Positions 17,325 through 25,810 of a stretch of 64,000 bases of DNA are shown here, piece by piece. Made by a program: the position numbers and the translations under genes. Positions within the stretch are counted from its first letter, which is position 1. Every line of letters starts with the position of its first letter. Origin of the DNA: Planomicrobium sp. CPCC 101110. GTDB lineage: Bacteria; Bacillota; Bacilli; Bacillales_A; Planococcaceae. The stretch lies in assembly GCF_007859395.1 (NCBI RefSeq), contig NZ_VOHD01000003.1, positions 414,945 to 478,944 on the forward strand, written 5' to 3'. The notes under the pieces were generated by a model. The model saw only the letters and a program-made list of their open reading frames with translations. It did no database searches and was not told where the DNA came from.

Positions 17325-18392
17325 ATGAAAAATTCCATCTATGGATTGACGATAGATCAACTAAAAGATTGGTTTTTGGAAAATGGGCAAAAGAAATTCC
17401 GTGCCGAACAAGTTTGGGACTGGTTATATATTAAGCGCGTGACTGAATTCTCCCAGATGAACAACTTGAGCAAAGAGGTTGTTCAACTGCTGGAAGAAAA
17501 CTTCGCAATTCGTACACTTGAGGAAGCGGTCAAACAGGAATCTTCGGACGGAACCATCAAGTTCCTTTTCCGTCTGCAGGATGGCAACTTGATCGAAACC
17601 GTTTTGATGCGATTCAAATACGGCAACTCGGTTTGTGTAACAACGCAAGTCGGCTGTAACATCGGCTGCAGTTTCTGTGCCAGCGGCCTGTTGAAGAAGA
17701 GCCGAGACTTGACCGCAGGTGAAATTGTTGAGCAGATCATGCAGGTGCAGGCTCACTTTGATGCACAGAAAAAAGACGAGCGGGTCAGCCATATCGTTGT
17801 TATGGGAATCGGCGAACCGTTTGATAACTACACGAATTTGATGGGCTTCCTGAATGTTGTCAATTCGCAAAAAGGTTTGGCCATAGGAGCCCGCCATATC
17901 ACGGTTTCAACGAGCGGTATTGTACCGAAAATCTACGATTATGCGGACGAAGGCCTGCAGGTGAATTTGGCGATTTCCATCCATGCACCGACTAACGAGC
18001 TGCGTTCACGCATCATGAAGATCAACAAAGCGTATCCTATCGAGAAATTGATGGCGGCCATCGATTATTACCTGGAAAAATCCAACCGCCGCATCACGTT
18101 CGAGTATATTTTATTGCGCGATGTCAATGACCATGTTGAAGAAGCGAACCAGCTGGCGAAACTGCTCGAGAACAAACGCCATTTGTCTTACGTCAACCTG
18201 ATTCCGTACAACTCCGTCAGTGAGCATGACCAGTATCAGCAAAGCACGCCGGAAGCGATCAGCGCTTTCTTCGACGCTTTGAAAAAGAAAGGCATCAATT
18301 GTGGCGTCCGTGTCGAGCAAGGTGCCGATATCGATGCAGCTTGCGGCCAATTGCGCAGCAAGCAGATTAAAAAAGAAAAAACAACCGTGTAA
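17325..18392 (+). CDS. rlmN: Dual-specificity RNA methyltransferase RlmN
   Basis: 355 aa. Radical-SAM enzyme that adds a C2 methyl group to A2503 of 23S rRNA and to A37 of some tRNAs. The 4Fe-4S motif C-x3-C-x2-C is in [12 protein letters not shown], and the second catalytic cysteine is in the C-terminal [22 protein letters not shown] and [15 protein letters not shown] are standard RlmN segments. The sequence follows the Streptococcus/Planococcaceae RlmN subtype and lacks Cfr-specific features such as IDSISFMGMGEALAN, so it is not read as a resistance gene. It stands alone between a strong promoter and a terminator, not in the rsmB-prpC cluster used by B. subtilis. Confidence 0.95.
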   Translation: MKNSIYGLTIDQLKDWFLENGQKKFRAEQVWDWLYIKRVTEFSQMNNLSKEVVQLLEENFAIRTLEEAVKQESSDGTIKFLFRLQDGNLIETVLMRFKYGNSVCVTTQVGCNIGCSFCASGLLKKSRDLTAGEIVEQIMQVQAHFDAQKKDERVSHIVVMGIGEPFDNYTNLMGFLNVVNSQKGLAIGARHITVSTSGIVPKIYDYADEGLQVNLAISIHAPTNELRSRIMKINKAYPIEKLMAAIDYYLEKSNRRITFEYILLRDVNDHVEEANQLAKLLENKRHLSYVNLIPYNSVSEHDQYQQSTPEAISAFFDALKKKGINCGVRVEQGADIDAACGQLRSKQIKKEKTTV

Positions 18393-18398
18393 GCACGT

Positions 18399-18430
18399 AA
18401 AAAAGCGTCCTGCCTGCAGGACGCTTTTTT
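18399..18430 (+). terminator. Terminator after rlmN
   Basis: AAAAAAGCGTCCTGC pairs with GCAGGACGCTTTTTT around a 1-2 nt tip. Confidence 0.9.
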
Positions 18431-18566
18431 ATGTTGAAGGAATCTATCCAGCTGTTGCATGGCTATCCCGCTGGAGTCTCCGCTGCTGGGCTCCATAGCT
18501 AAAGAACAACAAGACGAAAACGAACCGGTCACCTATAGAAATTACGCCTTAAAAGCTAAACAAAAA

Positions 18567-18604
18567 CAAAAGCCCATGTGCTGAAATCCGCACATGGGCT
18601 TTTG
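18567..18604 (-). terminator. Terminator of the sugar ABC operon
   Basis: On the minus strand CAAAAGCCCATGTGC and GCACATGGGCTTTTG form a 15-bp stem with an 8-nt loop followed by TTTTTG. It lies 5 bp after the last permease stop. Confidence 0.9.
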
Positions 18605-18608
18605 TTTT

Positions 18609-19535
18609 TTATTTTCCTCCGGACTGCAGGTTGATGCCCTGGATGAAATATTTTTGGAAAACGAAGAACAGCAGGATGACTGGCAGCAGCACAATGAGTG
18701 AGCCGGCCATCAGATAATTCCATTGAGTGCTCAACTGGCCTTTGAATACCTGCAAACCGATCTGCAGCGTATACAAATTTTCGTCGTTCAAGTACAGAAG
18801 AGGCCCAAGAAAATCGTTCCATGCGCCGTTGAACGAGAAGATAGCAACCGTCGCAATTGCCGGCTTGGTCAACGGCAGGCCGATTTTCCACCAAATGTAG
18901 AAATGGTTGGCGCCTTCCATTTTCGCCGCTTCGATCAATTCTGTTGGAATTGTCATATAAAACTGGCGAAGCAGGAAGATGTTGAAGGCGCTGCCGAAAA
19001 AGGCGGGCACAAACAATGGATAGTAAGTGTTGATCCAGTTCAATTTGGCGAAAAGGACGTATTGCGGAATAAGTGTTACAAATCCCGGAATCATCATGGT
19101 TGCCAACACAATCGCGAACAATATGTTTTTTCCTTTGAACGGAATCTTGGCAAAGCCGTAAGCGATAAACGAATTTGACAATACATTGCCGATTACGACA
19201 AGAATCGTGATGGTCAATGTGTTGATCGTATAACGTGTGAAAGGGGCTGCTTCCCATGTCCGCAAGTAGTTGCTGAACAGCCAATTTTCCGGCCAAAACG
19301 ATGGCGGGAACGACATTACTTCTGCCATTGTTTTAAGCGAGGTGGAAACCATCCACCATAAGGGAGAAAGGATGAGCAAACCGCCTATTGCGAGCAGGAA
19401 AAAATTGATGACTGTCAGAAAGTTTTTCCGGTTCCCGCGATGCTCCAGGAAACTCGGATTTTCATTGGTCTTGCCGATGCTTTTCAGTTTATCGGCGCTG
19501 TCCAGATAGTCAGTCTCTTCAGTGGTTTTATCCAT
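18609..19535 (-). CDS. Sugar ABC transporter permease (MalG type)
   Basis: 308 aa with a 40-residue charged cytoplasmic N-terminus and six helices. The coupling EAA motif is EAAKMEGANHFYIWWKIGLPLTKP, which contacts the ATPase. It pairs with the MalF-type permease that starts directly upstream; its start codon follows that gene's stop with no gap, implying translational coupling. It is the last gene of the binding protein, permease, permease operon on the minus strand. Likely substrates are oligosaccharides or glycosides; the sequence does not say which. Confidence 0.93.
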   Translation of the reverse strand: MDKTTEETDYLDSADKLKSIGKTNENPSFLEHRGNRKNFLTVINFFLLAIGGLLILSPLWWMVSTSLKTMAEVMSFPPSFWPENWLFSNYLRTWEAAPFTRYTINTLTITILVVIGNVLSNSFIAYGFAKIPFKGKNILFAIVLATMMIPGFVTLIPQYVLFAKLNWINTYYPLFVPAFFGSAFNIFLLRQFYMTIPTELIEAAKMEGANHFYIWWKIGLPLTKPAIATVAIFSFNGAWNDFLGPLLYLNDENLYTLQIGLQVFKGQLSTQWNYLMAGSLIVLLPVILLFFVFQKYFIQGINLQSGGK

Positions 19536-20447
19536 TTATTTCTCCTCCCCTTCGTAATGAACCCAGCGAGGAGCGAGTTTCAGATTGATGACTGTCAGGA
19601 AGAACACAATGACGAACAAGATCCACGACATTGCCATGGCATAGCCCATATTGAAGTTTGTAAAGGCCTGTTTCCACATATACAGATTGTAGAACAGCAA
19701 AGAATTTGCGGGGCCGCCTTCACCGTTGTTGGACATGACATATGCTTCCTGGAAAATCTGGAAACCGCCGATGAGGCTTGTCACCACGTCAAAGAAAATG
19801 ACGGGTGTTATCATCGGGATTGTAATATGGAAGAACTTTCTCCATGTATTTGCACCATCAATTTCCGCTGCTTCATAAAGATTCTTCGAAACGCCTTGCA
19901 TACTCGCCAAATACAAAAGCATCGAACCGCCCACGCTCCAAAGCTTCATGAAAATCAACGATGGTTTTGTCCAGTCGGGATCGAACAACCAGTTGGGGCC
20001 ATCGATGCCGAACCAGCTCAATACCAGGTTGACCATCCCGGTACCTGGGTCGAGAAGCTGCATCCAAAGCATGTATACGCCGACACCGGACAAGACTGCG
20101 GGCAGATAGTACAAAGTCCGGAAAAAGCGGATCCCTGGAATGTCCTGATTTAGCAGAGCGGACAGGAAAATGGCTCCGATTGTTGTCAGCGGAACTGAAA
20201 ATGCCACGAAATACAAGGTGTTCCAGAGCGAGGTCCAAAAAAGGCTGTCTTCCGTGAAGAGCCCTTGATAGTTATCTCCGCCGACAAAGTCCATCTGTGA
20301 TGTAATGTTATAGTTGGTGAAACTCGCCGCAAAGGAAAATACCAAAGGTCCCGCGGTGAAAGCGAGAAATCCGATAATCCATGGCAATACGAAAATATAG
20401 CCATAGATGCTTTCCTTGCGCCGCATGGTCAGTCTTTTTTTCCCCAA
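19536..20447 (-). CDS. Sugar ABC transporter permease (MalF type)
   Basis: 303 aa, six helices, with the EAA loop NLYEAAEIDGANTWRKFFHITIPMITP. It forms the membrane channel with the MalG-type partner. The N-terminus (KKRLTMRRKESIYGYIFVLPWIIGF) is typical of MalF/AmyD/UgpA-like proteins of Bacillales. It sits 16 bp after the binding-protein gene and abuts the second permease. There is no glycosidase or ATPase in this operon; the ATPase is encoded divergently at 22075. Confidence 0.93.
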   Translation of the reverse strand: MGKKRLTMRRKESIYGYIFVLPWIIGFLAFTAGPLVFSFAASFTNYNITSQMDFVGGDNYQGLFTEDSLFWTSLWNTLYFVAFSVPLTTIGAIFLSALLNQDIPGIRFFRTLYYLPAVLSGVGVYMLWMQLLDPGTGMVNLVLSWFGIDGPNWLFDPDWTKPSLIFMKLWSVGGSMLLYLASMQGVSKNLYEAAEIDGANTWRKFFHITIPMITPVIFFDVVTSLIGGFQIFQEAYVMSNNGEGGPANSLLFYNLYMWKQAFTNFNMGYAMAMSWILFVIVFFLTVINLKLAPRWVHYEGEEK

Positions 20448-20463
20448 AATGGCTCCCCCTCGC

Positions 20464-21789
20464 TTACTGGTTTTTCTCGATCAAGCTCTCGACATCTTTC
20501 TGTGATTTCTCTAATGCCTCTTTTGCTGTCATAGAACCGAGGAAGAATTCGTCCATGTTCGGGTTGATCAAACTGCTGAAATCAGGTGCGATTACCGGAA
20601 CCGGCGTCAATAGCGTATGCTCCATGTTTTCAACGGCTTTCTGGTAAACCATCGTGCCGTCTTCCGTGAATTCTGTTGATTCGGCAGCTGTCTCAGCCGC
20701 TTCAATGTTCGCTACATTATCAAAGTTTTGGACAGCCCAGTATGTCTGTGCTTCAACGTCCGTCAAGTATTTGATGAATTCCCAAGATGCTTCAGGGTTT
20801 TTGGCGCCCGCTGGAATTTCTGCCACGAAACCGCCGCCCCAGCTTGTATGGCCGTTGCCTTCTTCGTATTCAGGAAGTTCCACCACGCCGAAGTTCAAAT
20901 CTTGCGCATAGTCGCGGATCTGTGTGTAGAAAGTAGGCTGCTGAACAATCATCGCCAAGTCTCCGCTAAAGAATGGATGGCCTTGCTGGCTGTCGATCTG
21001 AGCTTGATAGGAGTTGATCACATCTTCACCGTAATGGTCTTTGAAAGACTTCAGCCAATTCAACACATCTTCATTTTTTGCCGTATCAATTTGGAAATTG
21101 TTTTGTTCGTCAAAATAGTTCTGGCCGTTTGCGTTCAACAGCCAGACATCATAGCCGACTCCCCATAGCGGGTAGAACCCGATGCGGTCATAGCCATTGT
21201 CGGATTTCTTATCCAGCTTGGCTGCATATTCTTCCAGTTCAGCCCAAGTGGTCGGCGGATTCTCAGGATCCAGGCCCGCTTCTTCAAAGGCGTCTTTGTT
21301 GTAAAAAAGAACGCGTGTATCGGTATTGAAAGGAATTCCGTAAGATTCGCCTTCGTAAAGAGTCGCATCCCATAGTTCAGGGTAGAAGCGATTGGAAATG
21401 TCGTCCTGCTCCAGGAACTGAGACAAGTTCATCGCTTGTTCTTTCTGTCCGCGAAGAGCTGTCGCGTTGATATCGTTGATCACAACATCAGGCGGATCGC
21501 CGGCAGCGATTGCCGCAAGTTCTTTCGTCCAAACATCGCCAAATGGCAGATATGTGTGTTTTACTTCAATTTCGTCTTGTGATTCGTTAAAATCTGCTAT
21601 GATTTTCTCGATGATCGGACGGCGGATTTCAGATCCCCAGAATGTCCAAAAATCGATGACGGTTTTGCCTTCTGGGTTTTCCTCTTTGTTTGCTTCTTCG
21701 TTATTGCTGCTTGTCTGGAAGCCGGCGCAGCCGCTTAAAAATAATACCAGGGCTGCCAGTACGAGGATAAAACTGCGTGTTTTGTTCAT
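20464..21789 (-). CDS. Sugar-binding lipoprotein of ABC transporter (SBP family 1)
   Basis: 441 aa. The signal peptide ends in a lipobox LSGC with lipidated Cys21, followed by a Ser/Asn/Glu-rich linker. The mature protein shows family-1 sugar-binding features: VIDFWTFWG at the start, DPPDVVINDINA, ESYGIPFNTDTRVLFYNKDAFEEAG and a Trp/Gly-rich C-lobe (GHTSWGGGFVAEIPAG). Captures the substrate outside and hands it to the two permeases. The ATG at 21789 has GGAGTG before it. It is the first gene of the operon and faces a 285-bp region holding three matching palindromes. Confidence 0.94.
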   Translation of the reverse strand: MNKTRSFILVLAALVLFLSGCAGFQTSSNNEEANKEENPEGKTVIDFWTFWGSEIRRPIIEKIIADFNESQDEIEVKHTYLPFGDVWTKELAAIAAGDPPDVVINDINATALRGQKEQAMNLSQFLEQDDISNRFYPELWDATLYEGESYGIPFNTDTRVLFYNKDAFEEAGLDPENPPTTWAELEEYAAKLDKKSDNGYDRIGFYPLWGVGYDVWLLNANGQNYFDEQNNFQIDTAKNEDVLNWLKSFKDHYGEDVINSYQAQIDSQQGHPFFSGDLAMIVQQPTFYTQIRDYAQDLNFGVVELPEYEEGNGHTSWGGGFVAEIPAGAKNPEASWEFIKYLTDVEAQTYWAVQNFDNVANIEAAETAAESTEFTEDGTMVYQKAVENMEHTLLTPVPVIAPDFSSLINPNMDEFFLGSMTAKEALEKSQKDVESLIEKNQ

Positions 21790-21843
21790 TTTTCTTCACT
21801 CCTCCTGTAGTTGCGGTAGTTTTAGAAAGTAAATCAGGTTATT

Positions 21844-21860
21844 ACTTCGACAGTCGAAGT
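21844..21860. promoter_or_regulatory. Palindromic operator 1 of the sugar ABC regulon
   Basis: ACTTCGACAGTCGAAGT is a perfect 17-bp palindrome about 55 bp before the binding-protein start. It fits ACTTC-N7-GAAGT. Confidence 0.65.
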
Positions 21861-21873
21861 TATTTGCGTAAAA

Positions 21874-21890
21874 TCTTTGACCCTCGAAGT
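21874..21890. promoter_or_regulatory. Palindromic operator 2 of the sugar ABC regulon (imperfect)
   Basis: TCTTTGACCCTCGAAGT keeps 14 of 17 positions of operator 1 and lies exactly 30 bp from it, about three helical turns, so both would face the same side of the DNA. Confidence 0.55.
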
Positions 21891-21968
21891 AATTAGCCCA
21901 AATTGCTGGACTTTAAACCTTTTCTCCTCTATAAATTTAGAGAAGGTGGATGGAAAATTCCAGCTTCT

Positions 21969-21985
21969 ACTTCTTTAGGAGAAGT
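21969..21985. promoter_or_regulatory. Palindromic operator 3 of the sugar ABC regulon
   Basis: ACTTCTTTAGGAGAAGT has the same ACTTC-N7-GAAGT frame with a different core, extended by one more T/A pair (21968 and 21986). It lies 36 bp upstream of the msmX-like promoter. Confidence 0.55.
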
Positions 21986-22020
21986 ATAGCTTAACTTCAT
22001 CTTCTTTTCCACGGTCATAT

Positions 22021-22048
22021 TTGTAATTTACAGAAAACTATCTATAAT
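22021..22048 (+). promoter_or_regulatory. Promoter of the MsmX-like ATPase gene
   Basis: TTGTAA (22021-22026), 16-nt spacer, perfect TATAAT (22043-22048), 26 bp before the TTG start. Confidence 0.6.
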
Positions 22049-22074
22049 TAAACAAAAAGAATGGGGGAAGCAAA

Positions 22075-23205
22075 TTGGCAGAGATTAAAATTGAAAACCT
22101 GAAAAAAACTTATGACAACGGGGCTATTGCAGTAAAAGATTTTAATCTTCATATTAAAGACGGGGAATTTATCGTCTTTGTCGGCCCTTCTGGATGCGGG
22201 AAATCGACAACGCTCCGCATGATTGCAGGACTTGAAGAAATCACGGACGGCGAATTTTACATAAACGGCAAACTGATGAACGAAGTCCAGCCGAAAGAGC
22301 GCGATATTGCCATGGTGTTCCAGAATTATGCTCTCTATCCCCATATGTCCGTTTTTGAGAATATTGCGTTTGGTTTGAAGCTGCGCAAAGTGAAAAAACA
22401 GGAAATCAAGAAAAAAGTTGAAGCCGCGGCGGATATTCTTGGTCTGCAGCCATATTTGGACAAAAAGCCGAAAGTTTTATCAGGCGGCCAGCGCCAGCGG
22501 GTGGCTCTTGGACGCGCTATTGTCCGGGATGCACAGGTCTTTTTAATGGATGAACCGTTATCGAACTTGGATGCCAAGTTGCGGGTGCAGATGCGGGCGG
22601 AAATCGCCAAGCTGCATCAGCGCCTCCAGACGACGACTATTTATGTCACGCACGACCAAACAGAAGCCATGACCATGGCCAGCCGCATTGTCGTCATGAA
22701 AGACGGCCTCATCCAGCAGGTCGGGACGCCTAAGGAAGTCTATGATTTCCCGGCCAATCGGTTTGTCGGCAGCTTTATCGGATCGCCCGCCATGAATTTC
22801 TTCGAAGGTGTACTGAAGAACGGAACGTTCACTATGGGCGGCCGGACGCTGGATATCCCGGCGGACCAGCTTGAATGGCTGAAAGGGCAAGGTTTTGACG
22901 GTGCGCCAGTCACGTTGGGAATCAGGCCGGAACATATCCACGTAAACAGTGAAGATCTCTCAGGGCTTCCGACAAGCGAATTTGATGCGACAATTACTGT
23001 ATCTGAACTTACTGGCGCTGAAACTATCTTATATGCTCTTTATGCAGACCAGGAATTTGTTGCGCGTGTTGAAGCAGATTCGAAAATCAGTCCGGGCGAT
23101 ACAGTACGGCTTGCCTTCGACATGTCCCATGCCCATTTCTTTGATCCGAAAAATGGAGACCGCATCAAGGAGCCGATTCCCCATTCAGTTGTGGAAGTTT
23201 ACTGA
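22075..23205 (+). CDS. msmX: MsmX/UgpC-type sugar ABC transporter ATPase
   Basis: 376 aa. Walker A GPSGCGKST (37-45), signature LSGGQRQR (135-142), Walker B VFLMDE (155-160), then a C-terminal regulatory TOBE/OB domain (~240-376). MsmX-type ATPases power several carbohydrate importers that lack their own ATPase, which fits the divergent operon without one. The start is TTG 22075 (Met-Ala-Glu-Ile...), eight or so bases after GGGGGAAG. The two units share one regulatory region, so they may be coregulated, though MsmX is often shared and constitutive. Its 3' end contains the promoter of the downstream thi riboswitch. Confidence 0.93.
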   Translation: MAEIKIENLKKTYDNGAIAVKDFNLHIKDGEFIVFVGPSGCGKSTTLRMIAGLEEITDGEFYINGKLMNEVQPKERDIAMVFQNYALYPHMSVFENIAFGLKLRKVKKQEIKKKVEAAADILGLQPYLDKKPKVLSGGQRQRVALGRAIVRDAQVFLMDEPLSNLDAKLRVQMRAEIAKLHQRLQTTTIYVTHDQTEAMTMASRIVVMKDGLIQQVGTPKEVYDFPANRFVGSFIGSPAMNFFEGVLKNGTFTMGGRTLDIPADQLEWLKGQGFDGAPVTLGIRPEHIHVNSEDLSGLPTSEFDATITVSELTGAETILYALYADQEFVARVEADSKISPGDTVRLAFDMSHAHFFDPKNGDRIKEPIPHSVVEVY

Positions 23206-23218
23206 ACTATGATATAGT
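23189..23218 (+). promoter_or_regulatory. Probable promoter of the thiamine operon
   Basis: TTGTGG (23189-23194), 18-nt spacer, TATAGT (23213-23218). The -10 lies 26 bp before the riboswitch; the -35 is inside the end of the ATPase gene. Confidence 0.45.
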
Positions 23219-23243
23219 GGCTACGAAAACTAAATACTGAACA

Positions 23244-23330
23244 CCACTAGGGGAGCCGGATATCGGCTGAGACGGGCATAAGCCTGGACCCTTTGAACCT
23301 GATCTGGATCATACCAGCGGAGGGAAGTGG
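23244..23330 (+). ncRNA. TPP riboswitch (THI element)
   Basis: Carries the conserved core: GGGGAGCC, GGCTGAGA, ACCCTTTGAACCTGATCTGG, and ATACCAGCGGAGGGAAG. The outer helix P1 is CCACT (23244-23248) with AGTGG (23326-23330). Binding of thiamine pyrophosphate should favour the terminator at 23368-23400 and shut off tenA-thiM-thiD-thiE-thiW. Confidence 0.98.
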
Positions 23331-23367
23331 CGGACGCATGCTGATTTCTCTTTTCTAAGTGCATACA

Positions 23368-23400
23368 CGCCGCTTTCCTTTACTGGAAAGCGGCGTTTTT
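23368..23400 (+). terminator. Riboswitch expression-platform terminator
   Basis: CGCCGCTTTCC pairs perfectly with GGAAAGCGGCG around a 6-nt loop, then TTTTTATTT. It lies 38 nt after the aptamer and 97 nt before tenA, so control is by transcription termination. Confidence 0.92.
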
Positions 23401-23497
23401 ATTTGCTGAAAAAGCGGGAGGCGCCGCTCAGCTCCAGAACTCTTTTCAAGGAGCTGAACATTCAAACCGAAAAATCGACCAAAAAGGAGATGGAGAA

Positions 23498-24181
23498 ATG
23501 TCATTTTGCAAAGAAGTGCGTGAAGAATGCAATGGATTATGGCAAGCAAGTTTTGATCACCCGTTCGTAAAAGGAATTGCCGATGGCACATTGGCGCTTG
23601 ACCGGTTCCGTTTTTATGTGATGCAAGACGCGTACTATTTATCCCATTTTGCAAAAGTGCAGGCGATCGGCGCTGTCAAAGCGGGTGACATGGAAACGAC
23701 AAAACGTTTTGCCCATCACGCGGAACAGACATGTGCCGCCGAAATGGCGCTGCACGAGTCGTTTATGGAATTGCTGGATGTTACAAAAGAGGACTGGGCT
23801 GCATTTGAACCGTCTCCAAGCGCATATGCATATGTATCCCATATGTATCGTTCCGCAGAAGGCGATCTGGCTGACGTATTGGCTGCGATTCTGCCCTGCT
23901 ACTGGCTGTATTATGAAATTGGTGAAAACTTGAAAAACGCAAAGCCTGACCACCCGATTTACAATCGCTGGATCGAGACATACGGTTCGGAGTGGTTCGG
24001 GGAACTTGTCGCCGAACAGATCGAGCGCATGGACAAGCTGGCAGAAGGGCTGCAGGAAGCGAGGCGCCAAGAACTGAAAGGCCATTTCCGGCGGAGCAGC
24101 TATTACGAATGGAACTTCTGGGAACAGGCTTGGAAAAAAGAAACATGGTTCATTGAAACTTTCAATAAGGCGGGTGTTTGA
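23498..24181 (+). CDS. tenA: Thiaminase II / aminopyrimidine aminohydrolase TenA
   Basis: 227 aa. Releases hydroxymethyl-pyrimidine from thiamine breakdown products for reuse. The nucleophile Cys134 lies in AAILPCYWLYYEIGE, Asp44 in YVMQDAYYL binds the pyrimidine amine, and the C-terminal SSYYEWNFWEQAW holds the catalytic glutamate. Good AAGGAGATGG before the ATG. First gene behind the TPP riboswitch, as in the B. subtilis tenA operon; the next gene starts 1 nt after its stop. No thiC, thiG or thiO are in this operon, so the unit is for salvage. Confidence 0.97.
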   Translation: MSFCKEVREECNGLWQASFDHPFVKGIADGTLALDRFRFYVMQDAYYLSHFAKVQAIGAVKAGDMETTKRFAHHAEQTCAAEMALHESFMELLDVTKEDWAAFEPSPSAYAYVSHMYRSAEGDLADVLAAILPCYWLYYEIGENLKNAKPDHPIYNRWIETYGSEWFGELVAEQIERMDKLAEGLQEARRQELKGHFRRSSYYEWNFWEQAWKKETWFIETFNKAGV

Positions 24182-24182
24182 A

Positions 24183-24968
24183 ATGCTGGTCGAACTGAAA
24201 AACCAAAAACCGATTGTCCATTCTATTACCAATCATGTCGTCTCGAATTTTCAAGCGAATGGCCTGCTGGCAATCGGGGCGTCGCCGATCATGGGGGAGG
24301 CGCCGGAAGAAGCCGCGGAACTGGCTTCCTTGGCCGGAGCGCTGTCGCTGAATATCGGCACCTTGAATGCTGTTTCTTTGCAGAGTATGCTGATCGCTGG
24401 AAAAGCCGCCAACGAAAAAAACATTCCCGTCGTTCTGGATCCGGTGGGTGCTGGCGCGACTCCGTACAGAGCTGACGCAGTCACGAAAATCCTCAGTGAA
24501 TTGAAAATCACCGTTCTTCGCTGCAATGCCGGCGAACTTGCTGCCATTGCCGGAGCGGATTGGCAGGCCAAGGGTGTGGATGCGGGAGAAGGGCGGGCGG
24601 ATGTTGGTGAACTTGCCCGTCAGCTGGCTGTAAAGCTAGGGATAATTGTCGCTGTTACCGGGGAAGTGGACATTGTAACGGACGGGGAGCAATTTGTGGA
24701 AATTCCGTTTGGTGACGCCATCATGGCATCGATTACCGGCACTGGCTGTTTGCTGAGTGCTGCGGTGGCCGCATTTTTGGCGGTAAATCCAAAAGATGCT
24801 TTCATGGCCACGGCGGCGGCCATGCAATTTTATGCCATCGCCGGAGAAAGAGCGGCCGCTTACGCAAAATTGCCGGGAACTTTTCAACTGGCTTTTTTGG
24901 ATGAATTGAGTTCACTCCAGCAAAACGAAATCGAAGAAATTATAAAAGGGAAGGAAGAAAAGGTATGA
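24183..24968 (+). CDS. thiM: Hydroxyethylthiazole kinase ThiM
   Basis: 261 aa from the ATG at 24183; an in-frame ATG at 24153 lies inside tenA and lacks support. Phosphorylates 4-methyl-5-hydroxyethylthiazole, the salvaged thiazole half. Marks: PIVHSITNHVVSNFQANGLLAIGASPIM at the N-terminus, VVLDPVGAGATPYR, and the ribokinase-type anion hole ASITGTGCLLSAAVAAFLA with the catalytic Cys. The final ATGA overlaps thiD, implying coupled translation. AAGGCGGGTG within tenA is the ribosome binding site. Confidence 0.97.
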   Translation: MLVELKNQKPIVHSITNHVVSNFQANGLLAIGASPIMGEAPEEAAELASLAGALSLNIGTLNAVSLQSMLIAGKAANEKNIPVVLDPVGAGATPYRADAVTKILSELKITVLRCNAGELAAIAGADWQAKGVDAGEGRADVGELARQLAVKLGIIVAVTGEVDIVTDGEQFVEIPFGDAIMASITGTGCLLSAAVAAFLAVNPKDAFMATAAAMQFYAIAGERAAAYAKLPGTFQLAFLDELSSLQQNEIEEIIKGKEEKV

Positions 24969-25810
24969 GTGCGATTCCACAAGTACTGACCATTGCAGGA
25001 TCTGATTCTGGAGGCGGCGCTGGCATTCAAGCGGATATTAAAACCTTTCAGGAACTCGGTGTTTATTCCACTTCAGCCATAACAGCAGTGACGGCGCAGA
25101 ATACGCTCGGAGTTGATGCGATTTACCCGATGACCCGTGAAGCGGTGCGCAGCCAGCTGCAGGCGATAGGCCGCGACTTCCAGGTGGCGGCACTCAAGAC
25201 GGGAATGCTGTTCAGCGCGGAAATTATCGAAGAGACAGTAAGGAATATAAAACAATTTGGCTGGGCCAAAGTCGTCGTCGATCCGGTCATGATTGCAAAA
25301 GGAGGAGCCGCTTTGCTTCAGCAGGAAGCTGTTGAAGCGGTAAAGGAGCATCTTTTGCCATTGGCAACTATCGTAACGCCGAACATTCCGGAAGCTGAAG
25401 CTCTCTGTGGGATGGCGATTACTGACGAGGTGTCGCGAAGAAAAGCCGCTGAAAAAATTCTGTCATTCGGGGCGGAATCGGCCGTTATCAAAGGAGGGCA
25501 TGGTGCAGATCCTCACGTAGCGGAAGACTTTTACTTGCACAGCACAGGCGAATCTTTTATCTTCCGCACTGTCCGTATTGAGACAACCCAAACACACGGG
25601 ACCGGCTGTACGTTTGCCGCTGCTGTGGCAGCGGAATTGGCGAAAGGGAAAACGGCAAAAGAAGCGATACATGTAGCAAAGCAATTCATTCAGGCGGCGC
25701 TCACCGACAGCTTGCATATCGGAGCTGGCCATGGCCCGACCAACCATGCGGCTTATAAGGCCGGATTGCAGCAAGGGAACAGGGGGAACGGCGTTGAAAT
25801 ACTGGGGTGA
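24965..25810 (+). CDS. thiD: Hydroxymethylpyrimidine/phosphomethylpyrimidine kinase ThiD
   Basis: 281 aa. Phosphorylates HMP twice to give HMP-PP for coupling by ThiE. N-terminal TIAGSDSGGGAGIQADIKTF is the ribokinase-like substrate loop, VVDPVMIAKGG the middle motif and THGTGCTFAAAVAAELAKG the anion hole with the catalytic Cys. B. subtilis has ThiD and the pyridoxal-kinase-type PdxK; the thi operon context favours ThiD. It overlaps thiM by 4 nt and thiE by 17 nt. Confidence 0.95.
   Translation: MSAIPQVLTIAGSDSGGGAGIQADIKTFQELGVYSTSAITAVTAQNTLGVDAIYPMTREAVRSQLQAIGRDFQVAALKTGMLFSAEIIEETVRNIKQFGWAKVVVDPVMIAKGGAALLQQEAVEAVKEHLLPLATIVTPNIPEAEALCGMAITDEVSRRKAAEKILSFGAESAVIKGGHGADPHVAEDFYLHSTGESFIFRTVRIETTQTHGTGCTFAAAVAAELAKGKTAKEAIHVAKQFIQAALTDSLHIGAGHGPTNHAAYKAGLQQGNRGNGVEILG

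Noticed and set aside
17325..18392. Cfr resistance methyltransferase
   Set aside because: The sequence follows RlmN in all variable segments; Cfr-specific stretches are absent.
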